From: an uncultured Ruminiclostridium sp.
Lineage (GTDB): Bacteria > Bacillota > Clostridia > Oscillospirales > Ruminococcaceae
Reading direction: 5' to 3'
Assembly: GCA_910579265.1 (NCBI GenBank)
Contig: CAJTTE010000028.1
Coordinates: 1-32,643 of the forward strand
Length of the DNA stretch: 32,643 nucleotides
In this document: positions 7,436-14,266 of the stretch, one piece after another
Layout of the letters: the number at the start of each line of letters is the position of its first letter
Numbering within the stretch: the stretch's first letter is position 1
Program-made: the position numbers and the translations under genes
The notes under the pieces: generated by a model
The model's database searches: none
Seen by the model: only the letters and a program-made list of their open reading frames with translations
Told to the model about the DNA's origin: nothing

Positions 7436-9207
7436 TAAAAGAAAACATCTACCGTACCCACACCACCGGAATGATCGGAGAGGACTGCCTGGACAGGACT
7501 GTCCGCGTCGCGGGATGGGTAGAGAATATCCGCGACCACGGAGGCATCAAGTTTATCGACCTACGGGATCACTACGGCATCGTACAGATCACAATGCAGC
7601 AGAACGAACAGCTTCTTGAGGGTATACACAAGGAATTTGTAATTTCAGTGGAGGGTAAGGTCATAAACCGTGATCCGTCTACTTATAATGACAAAATAAC
7701 TACAGGTAAGGTCGAGATAGTTGCGGAAAGGTTAGAGGTGCTGGGCAGCGTTTACGAGGCCCTGCCCTTTGAGGTCGATTCCTCCAAAAACAGCAACGAG
7801 GATATCCGCTTAAAGTACCGTTTTCTTGATTTAAGAAACAGGAAAATGCACAATAATATTGTTTTTCGCTCGGAAATCATGCAGTTTATGAGGGAAAAAA
7901 TGATAGAAGAGGGATTTTTAGAGCTTCAGACTCCCATTCTCTCCACCTCCTCCCCAGAGGGCGCAAGAGATTTCCTTATACCCAGCAGGCGTCATCACGG
8001 CAAGTTCTACGCATTGCCCCAGGCGCCTCAGATATTTAAGCAGTTATATATGGTTAGCGGCTTTGACAGATATTTTCAGCTTGCCCCCTGCTTCAGAGAT
8101 GAGGATGCAAGAGCGGACAGAACGGCGGGCGAGTTTTATCAGCTCGACTTCGAGATGGCCTTCGCGACACAGGACGATGTTTTCGACGTTGCGGAAAGGG
8201 TCTTCCCCGCAATACTGAGCAAATTCACAAGCAAGGAATTTTCCCCCGCTCCCTTCAGACGCATCCCTTACGAGGAAGCCATGCTGAAATACGGCACGGA
8301 TAAGCCCGATCTCAGAAACCCTCTTGAAATCATCGACATCTCCGACTTATTTGCCGAAAGTGACTTCAAGCCCTTCAGAGGCAAGACGGTAAGGGCGATA
8401 AACGTTCCCGGAATGGCCTCAAAAAGCAAGAGCTTCTTTGAGAAGATGGAAGAATACGCACTTTCCATCGGCATGAAGGGTCTGGGATATATCAAGGTGG
8501 ACGAAAGCTTCAAGTATTTAGGCCCCATCGACAAATTCCTTACCGATGAGAACCGTGCCGCGCTTAAGGAAAGGGCAAAGCTCAATGTTGGGGACGTGCT
8601 TTACTTTATTGCGGACAGCAGGAAGAATGCGCCTAAGTTTGCGGGACAGATACGCAGCGAGGTTGCTGAGAGAATGGATATCATCGACAAATCCCGCTTC
8701 GAGATATGCTGGATAGTGGATTTCCCCATGTATGAGGAGGACGAAGAAACGGGCAAGCCCGTCTTTACACATAACCCCTTCTCCATGCCTCAGGGCGAGC
8801 TTGAAGCCCTTAATACCAAAAAGCCCGAGGATGTGTTGGCTTACCAGTACGACTTAGTCTGCAACGGTATCGAGCTTGTTTCGGGAGCCGTAAGAAACCA
8901 TAAGACGGACGTAATGGTCAAATCCTTTGAAATTGCGGGTTACACCGAGGAGGACGTTAAGGCTAAATTCGGTTCACTGTACAATGCATTCAAGTATGGC
9001 GCGCCGCCTCACGCGGGTATGGCCTTCGGCATAGACAGAATGATAATGATGCTGCTCGGAGAAGAGAGCATAAGAGAGGTCATCGCCTTCCCGCTTAATT
9101 CCAACGCTCAGGATCTGCTTTTGGGAGCGCCTACCGAGGTGACGGAGCAGCAGCTCAGAGAAGTGCATATCAAGGTCAGGGTCAAGCCGGGCGAGGAAAA
9201 TAAATAA
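7432..9207 (+). CDS. aspS: Aspartyl-tRNA synthetase
   Basis: Class II synthetase that charges tRNA(Asp), and in organisms relying on GatCAB often also tRNA(Asn). 591 residues, the bacterial type with the GAD insertion. It has the N-terminal OB-fold anticodon-binding domain (VRVAGWVENIRDHGGIKFIDLRD, about 20-45), motif 2 FRDEDARADR, and motif 3 GIDRMIMMLLGEES from residue 533. The start codon overlaps the TGA of the upstream restriction gene (ATGA), which is unusual for a housekeeping synthetase. Whether the enzyme discriminates against tRNA(Asn) cannot be decided here. Confidence 0.97.
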   Translation: MIKENIYRTHTTGMIGEDCLDRTVRVAGWVENIRDHGGIKFIDLRDHYGIVQITMQQNEQLLEGIHKEFVISVEGKVINRDPSTYNDKITTGKVEIVAERLEVLGSVYEALPFEVDSSKNSNEDIRLKYRFLDLRNRKMHNNIVFRSEIMQFMREKMIEEGFLELQTPILSTSSPEGARDFLIPSRRHHGKFYALPQAPQIFKQLYMVSGFDRYFQLAPCFRDEDARADRTAGEFYQLDFEMAFATQDDVFDVAERVFPAILSKFTSKEFSPAPFRRIPYEEAMLKYGTDKPDLRNPLEIIDISDLFAESDFKPFRGKTVRAINVPGMASKSKSFFEKMEEYALSIGMKGLGYIKVDESFKYLGPIDKFLTDENRAALKERAKLNVGDVLYFIADSRKNAPKFAGQIRSEVAERMDIIDKSRFEICWIVDFPMYEEDEETGKPVFTHNPFSMPQGELEALNTKKPEDVLAYQYDLVCNGIELVSGAVRNHKTDVMVKSFEIAGYTEEDVKAKFGSLYNAFKYGAPPHAGMAFGIDRMIMMLLGEESIREVIAFPLNSNAQDLLLGAPTEVTEQQLREVHIKVRVKPGEENK

Positions 9208-9807
9208 TAAATAAAAAAGGGGCGAAGCCCGCTCTGTTTTTCGGTTCCTTTTGCCATAGAAAAAAACCGGGGTTTGGAGCAAAGTCCCGTGAAGCGTTTT
9301 GTCAAGTGCTTTTTTGAGCTATTGACAGAAAACTTTTCAGAGCGGCGGAAAACGGGTCAGGAAAAGGGGCGCAAAACGCGCCTGTGAACGTTTAGAAGCC
9401 GCTTTCGCGGGTGGATGGTAAAACCCTTGACCGGTGGGTTTTCATGTCTGAAACACCTTAAAAATCAAGCCTTTTCAAGCCCTATTGCGTAACATTTCTT
9501 CTGTTCTTCGGGAGGGGCAGGGGGCGCGGAGACAGAGCCGCCGCATAACCTGCCGGCAGCAGCCGCAGTAGTGCAGACGGTTTTGCCGAATGCAGACGGT
9601 TTTGCCGTTAGAATAAAGCAAGCGAAAGCGGGGACAGGATTATAAAATCCTGTCCCCGCTTTCGTCAGAGAAACGGCAACGGCAAAAATCCAGACGGTCA
9701 AGGGTTTAGTCAAGGGTTTAAGAGCGGAGATTTTTTGCGCACTTTACGAAAAAATACTACTCGTCCATTGACGGTCCGGATAGGCGGAACGGACGTAGAA
9801 CGGGGAA
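9208..9807. other. 600-base gene-free region with hairpin and short direct repeats
   Basis: No gene is supported. It starts with a weak stem (GGGC-GAA-GCCC near 9220-9230, followed by GCTCTGTTTTT) that could end the aspS transcript. Further in are two copies of TGCAGACGGTTTTGCCG (9572-9588, 9591-9607), an 18-bp hairpin (9623-9664) and a tandem GTCAAGGGTTTA (9697-9720). It is more GC-rich than its surroundings, which fits inserted accessory DNA. Confidence 0.5.
9623..9664. repeat. Perfect 18-bp inverted repeat (hairpin)
   Basis: Arms CGAAAGCGGGGACAGGAT (9623-9640) and ATCCTGTCCCCGCTTTCG (9647-9664) around a TATAAA loop. There is no T-run on either strand, so it is not a standard intrinsic terminator. 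It lies between two sets of short direct repeats. Confidence 0.85.
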
Positions 9808-9836
9808 TTGTTTTTCGTGATCGGGTATGATATAAT
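9808..9836 (+). promoter_or_regulatory. Promoter of the DUF4303 gene
   Basis: TTGTTT at 9808-9813, a 17-base spacer and TATAAT at 9831-9836, with TG at 9828-9829 giving an extended -10. It is 52 bases before the start codon. Confidence 0.7.
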
Positions 9837-9888
9837 TTTTTCCGGTGCAGACCGATAAATCGGGATCTATAGAACGGGGTGAAAAAAT

Positions 9889-10449
9889 ATGGATATTAAA
9901 AAAAGCGACGAGGAATTGATTGAGGCTCTTGTCAGAGCTGCTAATGCTGCTTTCTTATCTTTAAAAGAAACCACGAAAGAACATTTTTATTTTTACGTAT
10001 TTGTGTTTGATGAGGGACTGCATCCGTATATTTCGGCATGGTCTTACGAAGCCTTGAAAAAATCAATTATTGAGCAACAAATATCTGATGATAAAAAAAG
10101 CTGGTGGAAATGGGACAGCGCGGATTCTCCCTATGCTGTTTATGGGTATGACGAATTTTTTGGAGAAGTGAGTGAATTGTTAGATAAAAGAGCAAGCGAA
10201 CTATCAGATGATGAACTTTATGAGAGCGAGTGGACTGCTCGAATTGATTTTATGGAAGAGGCCATGAAGCGGCTTGACACTTCTGGTTTGTTTGGAACTG
10301 GGAAAGAACGGGAAGGTGTGGTTATTAATGTAGAGCAAGCACCACCTGATGATGATGGCACAGAGTATAACAGAGCATTGCGATTAAATCCTCCTTCAGC
10401 CTTATTGTCTGAATATTTAGAAACATGTGAAACTCCAGAAAATGCTTGA
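9889..10449 (+). CDS. DUF4303 family protein
   Basis: 186-residue soluble protein that I recognise as DUF4303. The N-terminal helix plus FYFYVFVFDEGLHPYIS strand pair, the central tryptophan-rich WWKWDSADSPYAVYG, the FFGEVSELLD helix, the FMEEAMKRLD..GLFG segment and the closing ALRLNPPSALLSEYLE are all family features. Such proteins are common as orphan or immunity-like genes near polymorphic toxins and in mobile regions; the biochemical role is unknown. GGGGTG precedes the ATG. A relaxase fragment lies just downstream on the opposite strand, so this gene may have arrived on a mobile element. No toxin gene is seen beside it. Confidence 0.75.
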   Translation: MDIKKSDEELIEALVRAANAAFLSLKETTKEHFYFYVFVFDEGLHPYISAWSYEALKKSIIEQQISDDKKSWWKWDSADSPYAVYGYDEFFGEVSELLDKRASELSDDELYESEWTARIDFMEEAMKRLDTSGLFGTGKEREGVVINVEQAPPDDDGTEYNRALRLNPPSALLSEYLETCETPENA

Positions 10450-10500
10450 ATTTTGCTGTGACAGCAACTTCATGTTTATCAGTCAAATAAAAGTCCAAAA

Positions 10501-10528
10501 CAGGGCGGCGGGATAGCCCGCCGCCCTG
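10501..10528. terminator. Strong GC-rich hairpin between convergent DUF4303 and relaxase remnant
   Basis: Stem CAGGGCGGCGGG (10501-10512) and CCCGCCGCCCTG (10517-10528) with an ATAG loop. The minus-strand transcript reads TTTT after the stem, the plus strand only TT. It most likely ends the minus-strand relaxase transcript and may work in both directions. Confidence 0.7.
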
Positions 10529-10532
10529 TTCG

Positions 10533-11085
10533 TTATCGCTCCATATCCTGCGTCCTGCGGGGCTGTTGTTCTCTCTGTTCCTGCCGCAAGATATTGTAAA
10601 CGCTCTTTCTGATTTTCTCCGCTTCTTTTACTTCCTCTTTCAATGCAAGATACCGCTGATTGAGTGTTTTCCTCCCGGCGGTCAGCTTGGTGTATTCTTC
10701 TTTCCATGTTTTTACTGGAAGGGCAGTCTTGCCGTTCATCACACCTTTGAGATAATCTTTCGCCGCCGTGAACAGGATTTGCTCGGCTTCGGTCAGCGGC
10801 TTCTTTCCCTTGTACTTGAAATAAATGTCGGCTTGCTCTAAGTGCTTCTTCAGAGCGGCAAGCCGCCGTTCAACGGGTTTCAGCTTGCCTTGGATATCCG
10901 GTTGTTCCCCCTATCATGGACTTGAATTTTTCATCAAGCTTTGTCATATCCATGATGCTGTTGGCTTGCAGGAAGTTCAGCATATTTGCCGCGTTTTTGA
11001 GATTATAAAGGGATTGGGAATATCCCGGCTTTCCCGTCTGTGCCTTGGATGACAAAATGCTTTGGATATAGCAAGGGCGGGCGGG
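10533..11085 (-). pseudogene. C-terminal fragment of a conjugative relaxase, frameshifted
   Basis: Minus-strand reading gives the C-terminal part of a MobA/VirD2-like relaxase of Firmicute integrative elements: ILSSKAQTGKPGYSQSLYNL, then (in the next frame) EQPDIQGKLKPVERRLAALK, YFKYKGKKPLTEAEQILFTA, LKGVMNG and a coiled, charged end RQEQREQQPRRTQDMER. The frame shifts at a run of five C on the plus strand (10907-10911), where four would keep it open. The N-terminal nuclease half with its HxH metal motif is absent; upstream of 11085 the sequence no longer matches. This is a remnant of an integrated element. Confidence 0.7.
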
Positions 11086-11089
11086 TAGG

Positions 11090-11633
11090 AAAAAGCGTAT
11101 GAAAAACTATACAAAAACCGTAGGTGCTACGGCAACTCACAATCTGTCCAAACAGGAATCATCATGGGTTTTTAGGCATATTTTACCAACCGCCAACGGT
11201 TGAGTTAAAATTTCATGACTTGCTTTTCGCACCAGCCGGCCTGTGAAGCTTTGCCTTGACTTCGGCAAAATTTGCTCAAAAATCCACCCGCCGCTCCTAT
11301 GCGGACAGGTTCTTACATGTAAAGCACGGCAGACGGTAATGTATCCCAAAAAAACGCGGATAAGACCAAAGGTCATCCGAACTTCCGCAATATATACGAT
11401 CTCCACTAATTTAAGATGCCCTCGCCTTAAAAAACGCCCGGGATACCCATGCATTTCCGCGCTTTTTTTAAATATCAGCCCGTTTATGGAAATTGTTCTT
11501 AATTGCTTGAATTTCAGATACACCGGCATGATCTTATCCGCATGTTTTTTATTTTATAATCAACACAGCTTCATAACAAGCCTCACCCGTCAGAAAGCAT
11601 TTGTCCAAAGTTTAAAATAATACCGCAGACCCT
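11090..11633. other. Gene-free region between relaxase remnant and sleB
   Basis: About 540 bases. Frames of 125-130 codons exist on both strands but lack ribosome binding sites and recognisable domains. About 11279-11325 resembles 20452-20515, with a roughly 20-base insertion in the latter: shared blocks TCAAAAATCCACC, CGCCGC and GGTTC(C)TTA. A small hairpin (CAACCG/CGGTTG) lies at 11187-11202. Confidence 0.4.
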
Positions 11634-12323
11634 TTATAAACAGAAATAATGATCTCCTATCACCTTTACGACCTCGCGGCTGTGCATATATTCGTCACCG
11701 GTTTTATCCGGGTTAAAATAATAAATGCAGCCGCCGGTAGGATCCCAGCCGGACAAGGCATCTCTCGCAGCGTAATATGCGGATTCGGAAACAGGCTCGT
11801 TAAACTGACCGTCTATTATTGCGGTAAAAGCACCGTTTTGATAAATAACACCCTGCAATGTGTCCGGGAAGGACGGATGCTCTATACGATTACATATGAC
11901 CGCGCCTATGGCTACCTGACCCACATAGCTTTCTCCTCTGCCTTCGGCGGAAATTATACGAGCCAAAAGATTTATATTAGCATCGGTTGCGGTAGGGAAT
12001 GCGCCTATGGAAATTCCCATTTTCTTCAGAGTAGCTTCATCGGCAATTCCGGTTTCGGGAAGATTGTTGCTTCTCTGGTATGCCCTTAAAGCCGACTCTG
12101 TGGCCGTTCCGAAATATCCGGTTATTTCTCCTTTAAACAAGCCCCATTCCTGCAAAACTCTTTGTATCTCTTCAACCTCCGTGCCTTGTGAGCCCTGCTG
12201 AGAATAAACCGGCAGTGTAACCGTTTTCGAGATACCTGAAAGTAAAAAGCAGAACACCAATGCCGTTAAAGATATTTTAAAAAAAATATTTATCTTGCTT
12301 GCCGTTTTTTTTCTTTCATTCAT
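11634..12323 (-). CDS. sleB: Spore-cortex-lytic / cell-wall hydrolase, SleB type
   Basis: 229-residue exported hydrolase, most similar in layout to SleB, the lytic transglycosylase that degrades spore cortex during germination. A basic N-terminus and hydrophobic segment (about 14-40) form the signal peptide. Next comes a PG_binding_1 domain (about 48-105; GTEVEEIQRVLQEWGLFKG, GYFGTATESALRAYQ), then the Hydrolase_2 catalytic domain with ISAEGRGESYVGQVAIGAVI (the Glu in AEGRGE is the expected catalytic residue), GVIYQNGAFTA, and the C-terminal SGWDPTGGCIYYFNPDKTG. The gene implies a spore former. No ypeB partner is seen next to it; other SleB-like wall hydrolases remain possible. Confidence 0.85.
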   Translation of the reverse strand: MNERKKTASKINIFFKISLTALVFCFLLSGISKTVTLPVYSQQGSQGTEVEEIQRVLQEWGLFKGEITGYFGTATESALRAYQRSNNLPETGIADEATLKKMGISIGAFPTATDANINLLARIISAEGRGESYVGQVAIGAVICNRIEHPSFPDTLQGVIYQNGAFTAIIDGQFNEPVSESAYYAARDALSGWDPTGGCIYYFNPDKTGDEYMHSREVVKVIGDHYFCL

Positions 12324-12443
12324 ATTTCAATCGATCCTTTCAGACAGATATTACCTTGGTTTTGCTGTTATTTATTTGTAATTCCGCCGGAAATATTCGT
12401 CAACCGTGATTTTGGAAAAATTTGAAATATTTTGCTTAGGGTA

Positions 12444-12472
12444 TTGACAAGTAAACTTGGCAGCGTTATAAT
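12444..12472 (+). promoter_or_regulatory. Consensus promoter of the DUF6442/XRE operon
   Basis: TTGACA at 12444-12449, a 17-base spacer and TATAAT at 12467-12472: a perfect sigma-A consensus, the kind expected to be held off by a repressor. Confidence 0.85.
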
Positions 12473-12493
12473 AATGACAAGAAAACTTGGCAA
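12445..12493. promoter_or_regulatory. Two palindromic operators around the promoter
   Basis: TGACAAGTAAACTTGGCA (12445-12462) and TGACAAGAAAACTTGGCA (12475-12492) are 18-base imperfect palindromes with centres 30 bases (about three helical turns) apart. The first covers the -35, the second follows the -10. The XRE protein encoded third in the operon is the likely ligand. Confidence 0.75.
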
Positions 12494-12513
12494 CCGATCC
12501 GGAGGTGTTATAT

Positions 12514-12819
12514 ATGAATAAGGAAGAAATTTTATCAAAGGCACAAGCGGAAAAAAAGGACGAAATGCAAAGCTTCATACTTGATAAATCCATGCGCTGG
12601 ACATATCTTGTCATGATATTTACGGCGGGAATATTTATGATCTTCAAATCTTTTCATGACCAGCCTACAACAGATATATGCTCTATGTTATGCTGCTCGG
12701 TTGCCGCAGGACATATTTACCGATTTATTAAAACAAAGGAAAGGTTTTATATCCTTATGGGCATAAGTACGGCATTATTAGGCATAACCGCCGCAATAAG
12801 ATTTTTTATGGAATATTAA
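12514..12819 (+). CDS. Small membrane protein, DUF6442-like (first copy)
   Basis: 101 residues with a short charged N-terminus (MNKEEILSKAQAEKKDE) and about three membrane segments: near 31-47 (YLVMIFTAGIFMIF), 56-70 and 79-98 (FYILMGISTALLGITAAI). The N-terminal pattern MNKEEIL.KA....K.E is shared with the next gene and is typical of the DUF6442-type membrane proteins paired with small XRE regulators. GGAGGTG at 12501-12507 fixes the start. It is first in a three-gene operon with a short gap to the next gene. Function is unknown. Confidence 0.7.
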   Translation: MNKEEILSKAQAEKKDEMQSFILDKSMRWTYLVMIFTAGIFMIFKSFHDQPTTDICSMLCCSVAAGHIYRFIKTKERFYILMGISTALLGITAAIRFFMEY

Positions 12820-12832
12820 GGAGGAAGGCATT

Positions 12833-13156
12833 TTGAATAAGGATGAAATACTTAAAGCCAGCAGAAACGAAAATCAAAACAGAGATATCTACGGTATTGA
12901 AATAATCAGAAAAGGGCAGCGGATAGGCGGACTTATCGGGCTTATAGCCGCTTTTACTCTTATGTTTACGGAACGCATCATATTGGAGAACGGCACAAAC
13001 TACGGATACTTTCTTATAATTTTTTCGGCAGCGGCAGGACTTTTTATATACAAAGCCGTAAAGCTGAAAAAGAAGCATGAAATAATGATAGCGTCGATTT
13101 ACATTATAATGGCTGTTTATTCCGCCGTAATGGTTGTTTTGGGATACATCGGGTGA
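12833..13156 (+). CDS. Small membrane protein, DUF6442-like (second copy)
   Basis: 107 residues starting at TTG behind a strong GGAGGAAGG (12820-12828). It has the family-type start MNKDEILKASRNENQNRD, then three membrane segments (about 31-48, 58-77 and 84-105, the last IMIASIYIIMAVYSAVMVVLGYIG). It is related in its first 20 residues to the preceding gene, which suggests duplication and divergence. The next ORF begins 3 bases after its stop. Proteins of this type accompany small XRE regulators in Firmicutes; the role is not established. Confidence 0.72.
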   Translation: MNKDEILKASRNENQNRDIYGIEIIRKGQRIGGLIGLIAAFTLMFTERIILENGTNYGYFLIIFSAAAGLFIYKAVKLKKKHEIMIASIYIIMAVYSAVMVVLGYIG

Positions 13157-13159
13157 AGG

Positions 13160-13369
13160 ATGGACGATAAATTAATACTAAAAAACCGCCTGAAGGAAGC
13201 GCGAACGGAAAAGAAAATGTCTCAGTCCGAATTGGCGCAGACAGTGGGCGTTTCCAGAAATACCATAAGCTCAATAGAAACGGGACAGTTTTGCCCTACG
13301 GCAAAGCTGGCGCTCATTTTATGCACTGCGCTGGATAAGAAGTTTGAGGAGCTGTTTTATTTCGGTTAA
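13160..13369 (+). CDS. Small XRE-family transcriptional regulator
   Basis: 69-residue protein that is almost only a helix-turn-helix: LKNRLKEARTEKKMSQSELAQTVGVSRNTISSIETGQ (residues 6-42), with helix 2 SQSELAQTVGV and recognition helix SRNTISSIETG, followed by a short AKLALILCTALDKKFEELFYF dimer part. This is the YgzD/YvaO-like minimal XRE type that usually regulates an adjacent membrane protein. It is last in the operon, 3 bases after the previous stop, with GGTGAAGG overlapping the end of that gene. The two palindromes at 12445-12493 are its probable binding sites, giving negative autoregulation. Confidence 0.88.
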   Translation: MDDKLILKNRLKEARTEKKMSQSELAQTVGVSRNTISSIETGQFCPTAKLALILCTALDKKFEELFYFG

Positions 13370-13483
13370 AAAATGATAAAAGCGTATCGGAACTCGCTTT
13401 CAATTTGCCGTACAATGCGTTAAAAACCATTAAGATGAATAGCCGCATTTGCCTATACCCGTATGGGCAAGCAAAGCAGACCA
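13370..13483. other. Spacer before MITE copy 2
   Basis: No gene. It contains an imperfect hairpin at TGCCTATACCCGTATGGGCA (13450-13469), possibly structural, without a T-run. Confidence 0.3.
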
Positions 13484-13663
13484 TCAAGGCAATACCGCAG
13501 AATGACCGCCTGACGGCTTTGCGTGCGGCTTGCTTGCATATTTTCCTTTATCTTACACAAATTCTCCTTGAAATACGTCAGTATTCCTACGTAGAATTTA
13601 TGCAAGCTGACGAAAAATCTGACCGCGCAATTCACATGCAATCATTGTGCGGTGCTGCCTTAA
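13484..13663 (-). mobile_element. MITE-like element, copy 2 (inverted)
   Basis: 180-bp copy in the opposite orientation to the other two. Terminal repeats are TCAAGGCAATACCGCAGAAT and, at the right, the complement of TTAAGGCAGCACCGCACAAT. Internal sequence differs from copies 1 and 3 by scattered substitutions but keeps the full length seen in copy 3. It directly abuts a membrane-protein fragment at 13664. Confidence 0.8.
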
Positions 13664-13787
13664 ATAATAACAGGAGAAAAGCATTACGGTAAGAACGGCA
13701 AGCATATCCGTTCGGACATAACCCGAAATAAAAGAACCGGCGGAAGCAATACATAAAAATTCGGCCATTCCTATGACCAATGCGGCG
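13664..13787 (-). pseudogene. Membrane-protein fragment cut at the MITE end
   Basis: Minus strand reads KAPAALVIGMAEFLCIASAG and on through one or two hydrophobic segments to CYYL, where the MITE terminal repeat begins at 13663. A stop precedes it, so no full gene remains. The style resembles an MFS-type transporter segment, but the family is not certain. Probable remnant truncated by the MITE insertion. Confidence 0.35.
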
Positions 13788-14043
13788 GGAGCTTTTTAAC
13801 ACAAATAGTTTTACGTCAAGCCATACCCTTGATATAAAAATAACTGATAAAAACCCGGTTTTTAATTATTCGATAAAGGATAAATTTGGGAAGGAGACCG
13901 GTAAGGCCGTTAACCAAGTTGAAGCCGGAAATTTTTATAACGATGAGGTGATCGACCGTGAACTAAAAAATTTAGCTTATAAAATAAAATTTATATATCC
14001 GCCTCAAATCAGAGCGTATCCGCAAACGGTACAATCACGCTAA
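13780..14043 (+). pseudogene. Unrecognised ORF fragment ending in repeat B
   Basis: An 87-codon frame whose middle (LDIKITDKNPVFNYSIKDKF and on to the NLAYKIKF stretch) looks like real protein with alternating charged and aromatic residues. It lacks a ribosome binding site, overlaps the start of repeat B copy 2 and stops there. It may be the tail of a lost gene. Family not recognised. Confidence 0.3.
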
Positions 14044-14181
14044 AGCATAAAGATTTCAAGAAAAAAGGGTTGAAAAACCTTAGTATTTCGTAGTTATCCC
14101 TTGGGATATCTATCGGCATTTTCTGGTGCGGAAAATGTACGCAGTCAGTAGGGATCGTGAAATTTGCGGCTTTTCAGACAG
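14039..14181 (+). repeat. Dispersed repeat family B, copy 2
   Basis: About 143 bases matching 665-811 and the complement of 30806-30948. Conserved blocks are GCTAAAGCAT, TAGTTATCCC, ATCTATCGGCATT, GCAGTCAGTAGGGATC, and the end block AAATTTGCGGCTTTTCAGAC. It lies just upstream of the MerR promoter. Confidence 0.65.
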
Positions 14182-14211
14182 TCCTTGTAAAAACTCAAAA
14201 TTCATTTTCCC

Positions 14212-14242
14212 TTGACTTGAACACCGTGTCGTACCTTATACT
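14212..14242 (+). promoter_or_regulatory. MerR-type promoter with 19-base spacer
   Basis: TTGACT at 14212-14217 and TATACT at 14237-14242, 19 bases apart, with a dyad ACACCGTGT (14221-14229) in the spacer. A 19-base spacer with a central dyad is the hallmark of promoters activated by MerR proteins through DNA untwisting, so the next gene probably controls itself. Confidence 0.75.
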
Positions 14243-14266
14243 TATCCCGAAAGGAGAAATACCGCT

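Noticed and set aside
11243..11620. 125-codon frame on the plus strand and a 130-codon frame opposite it
   Set aside because: No ribosome binding sites, no domain, low-complexity composition, and both overlap the same gene-free spacer.
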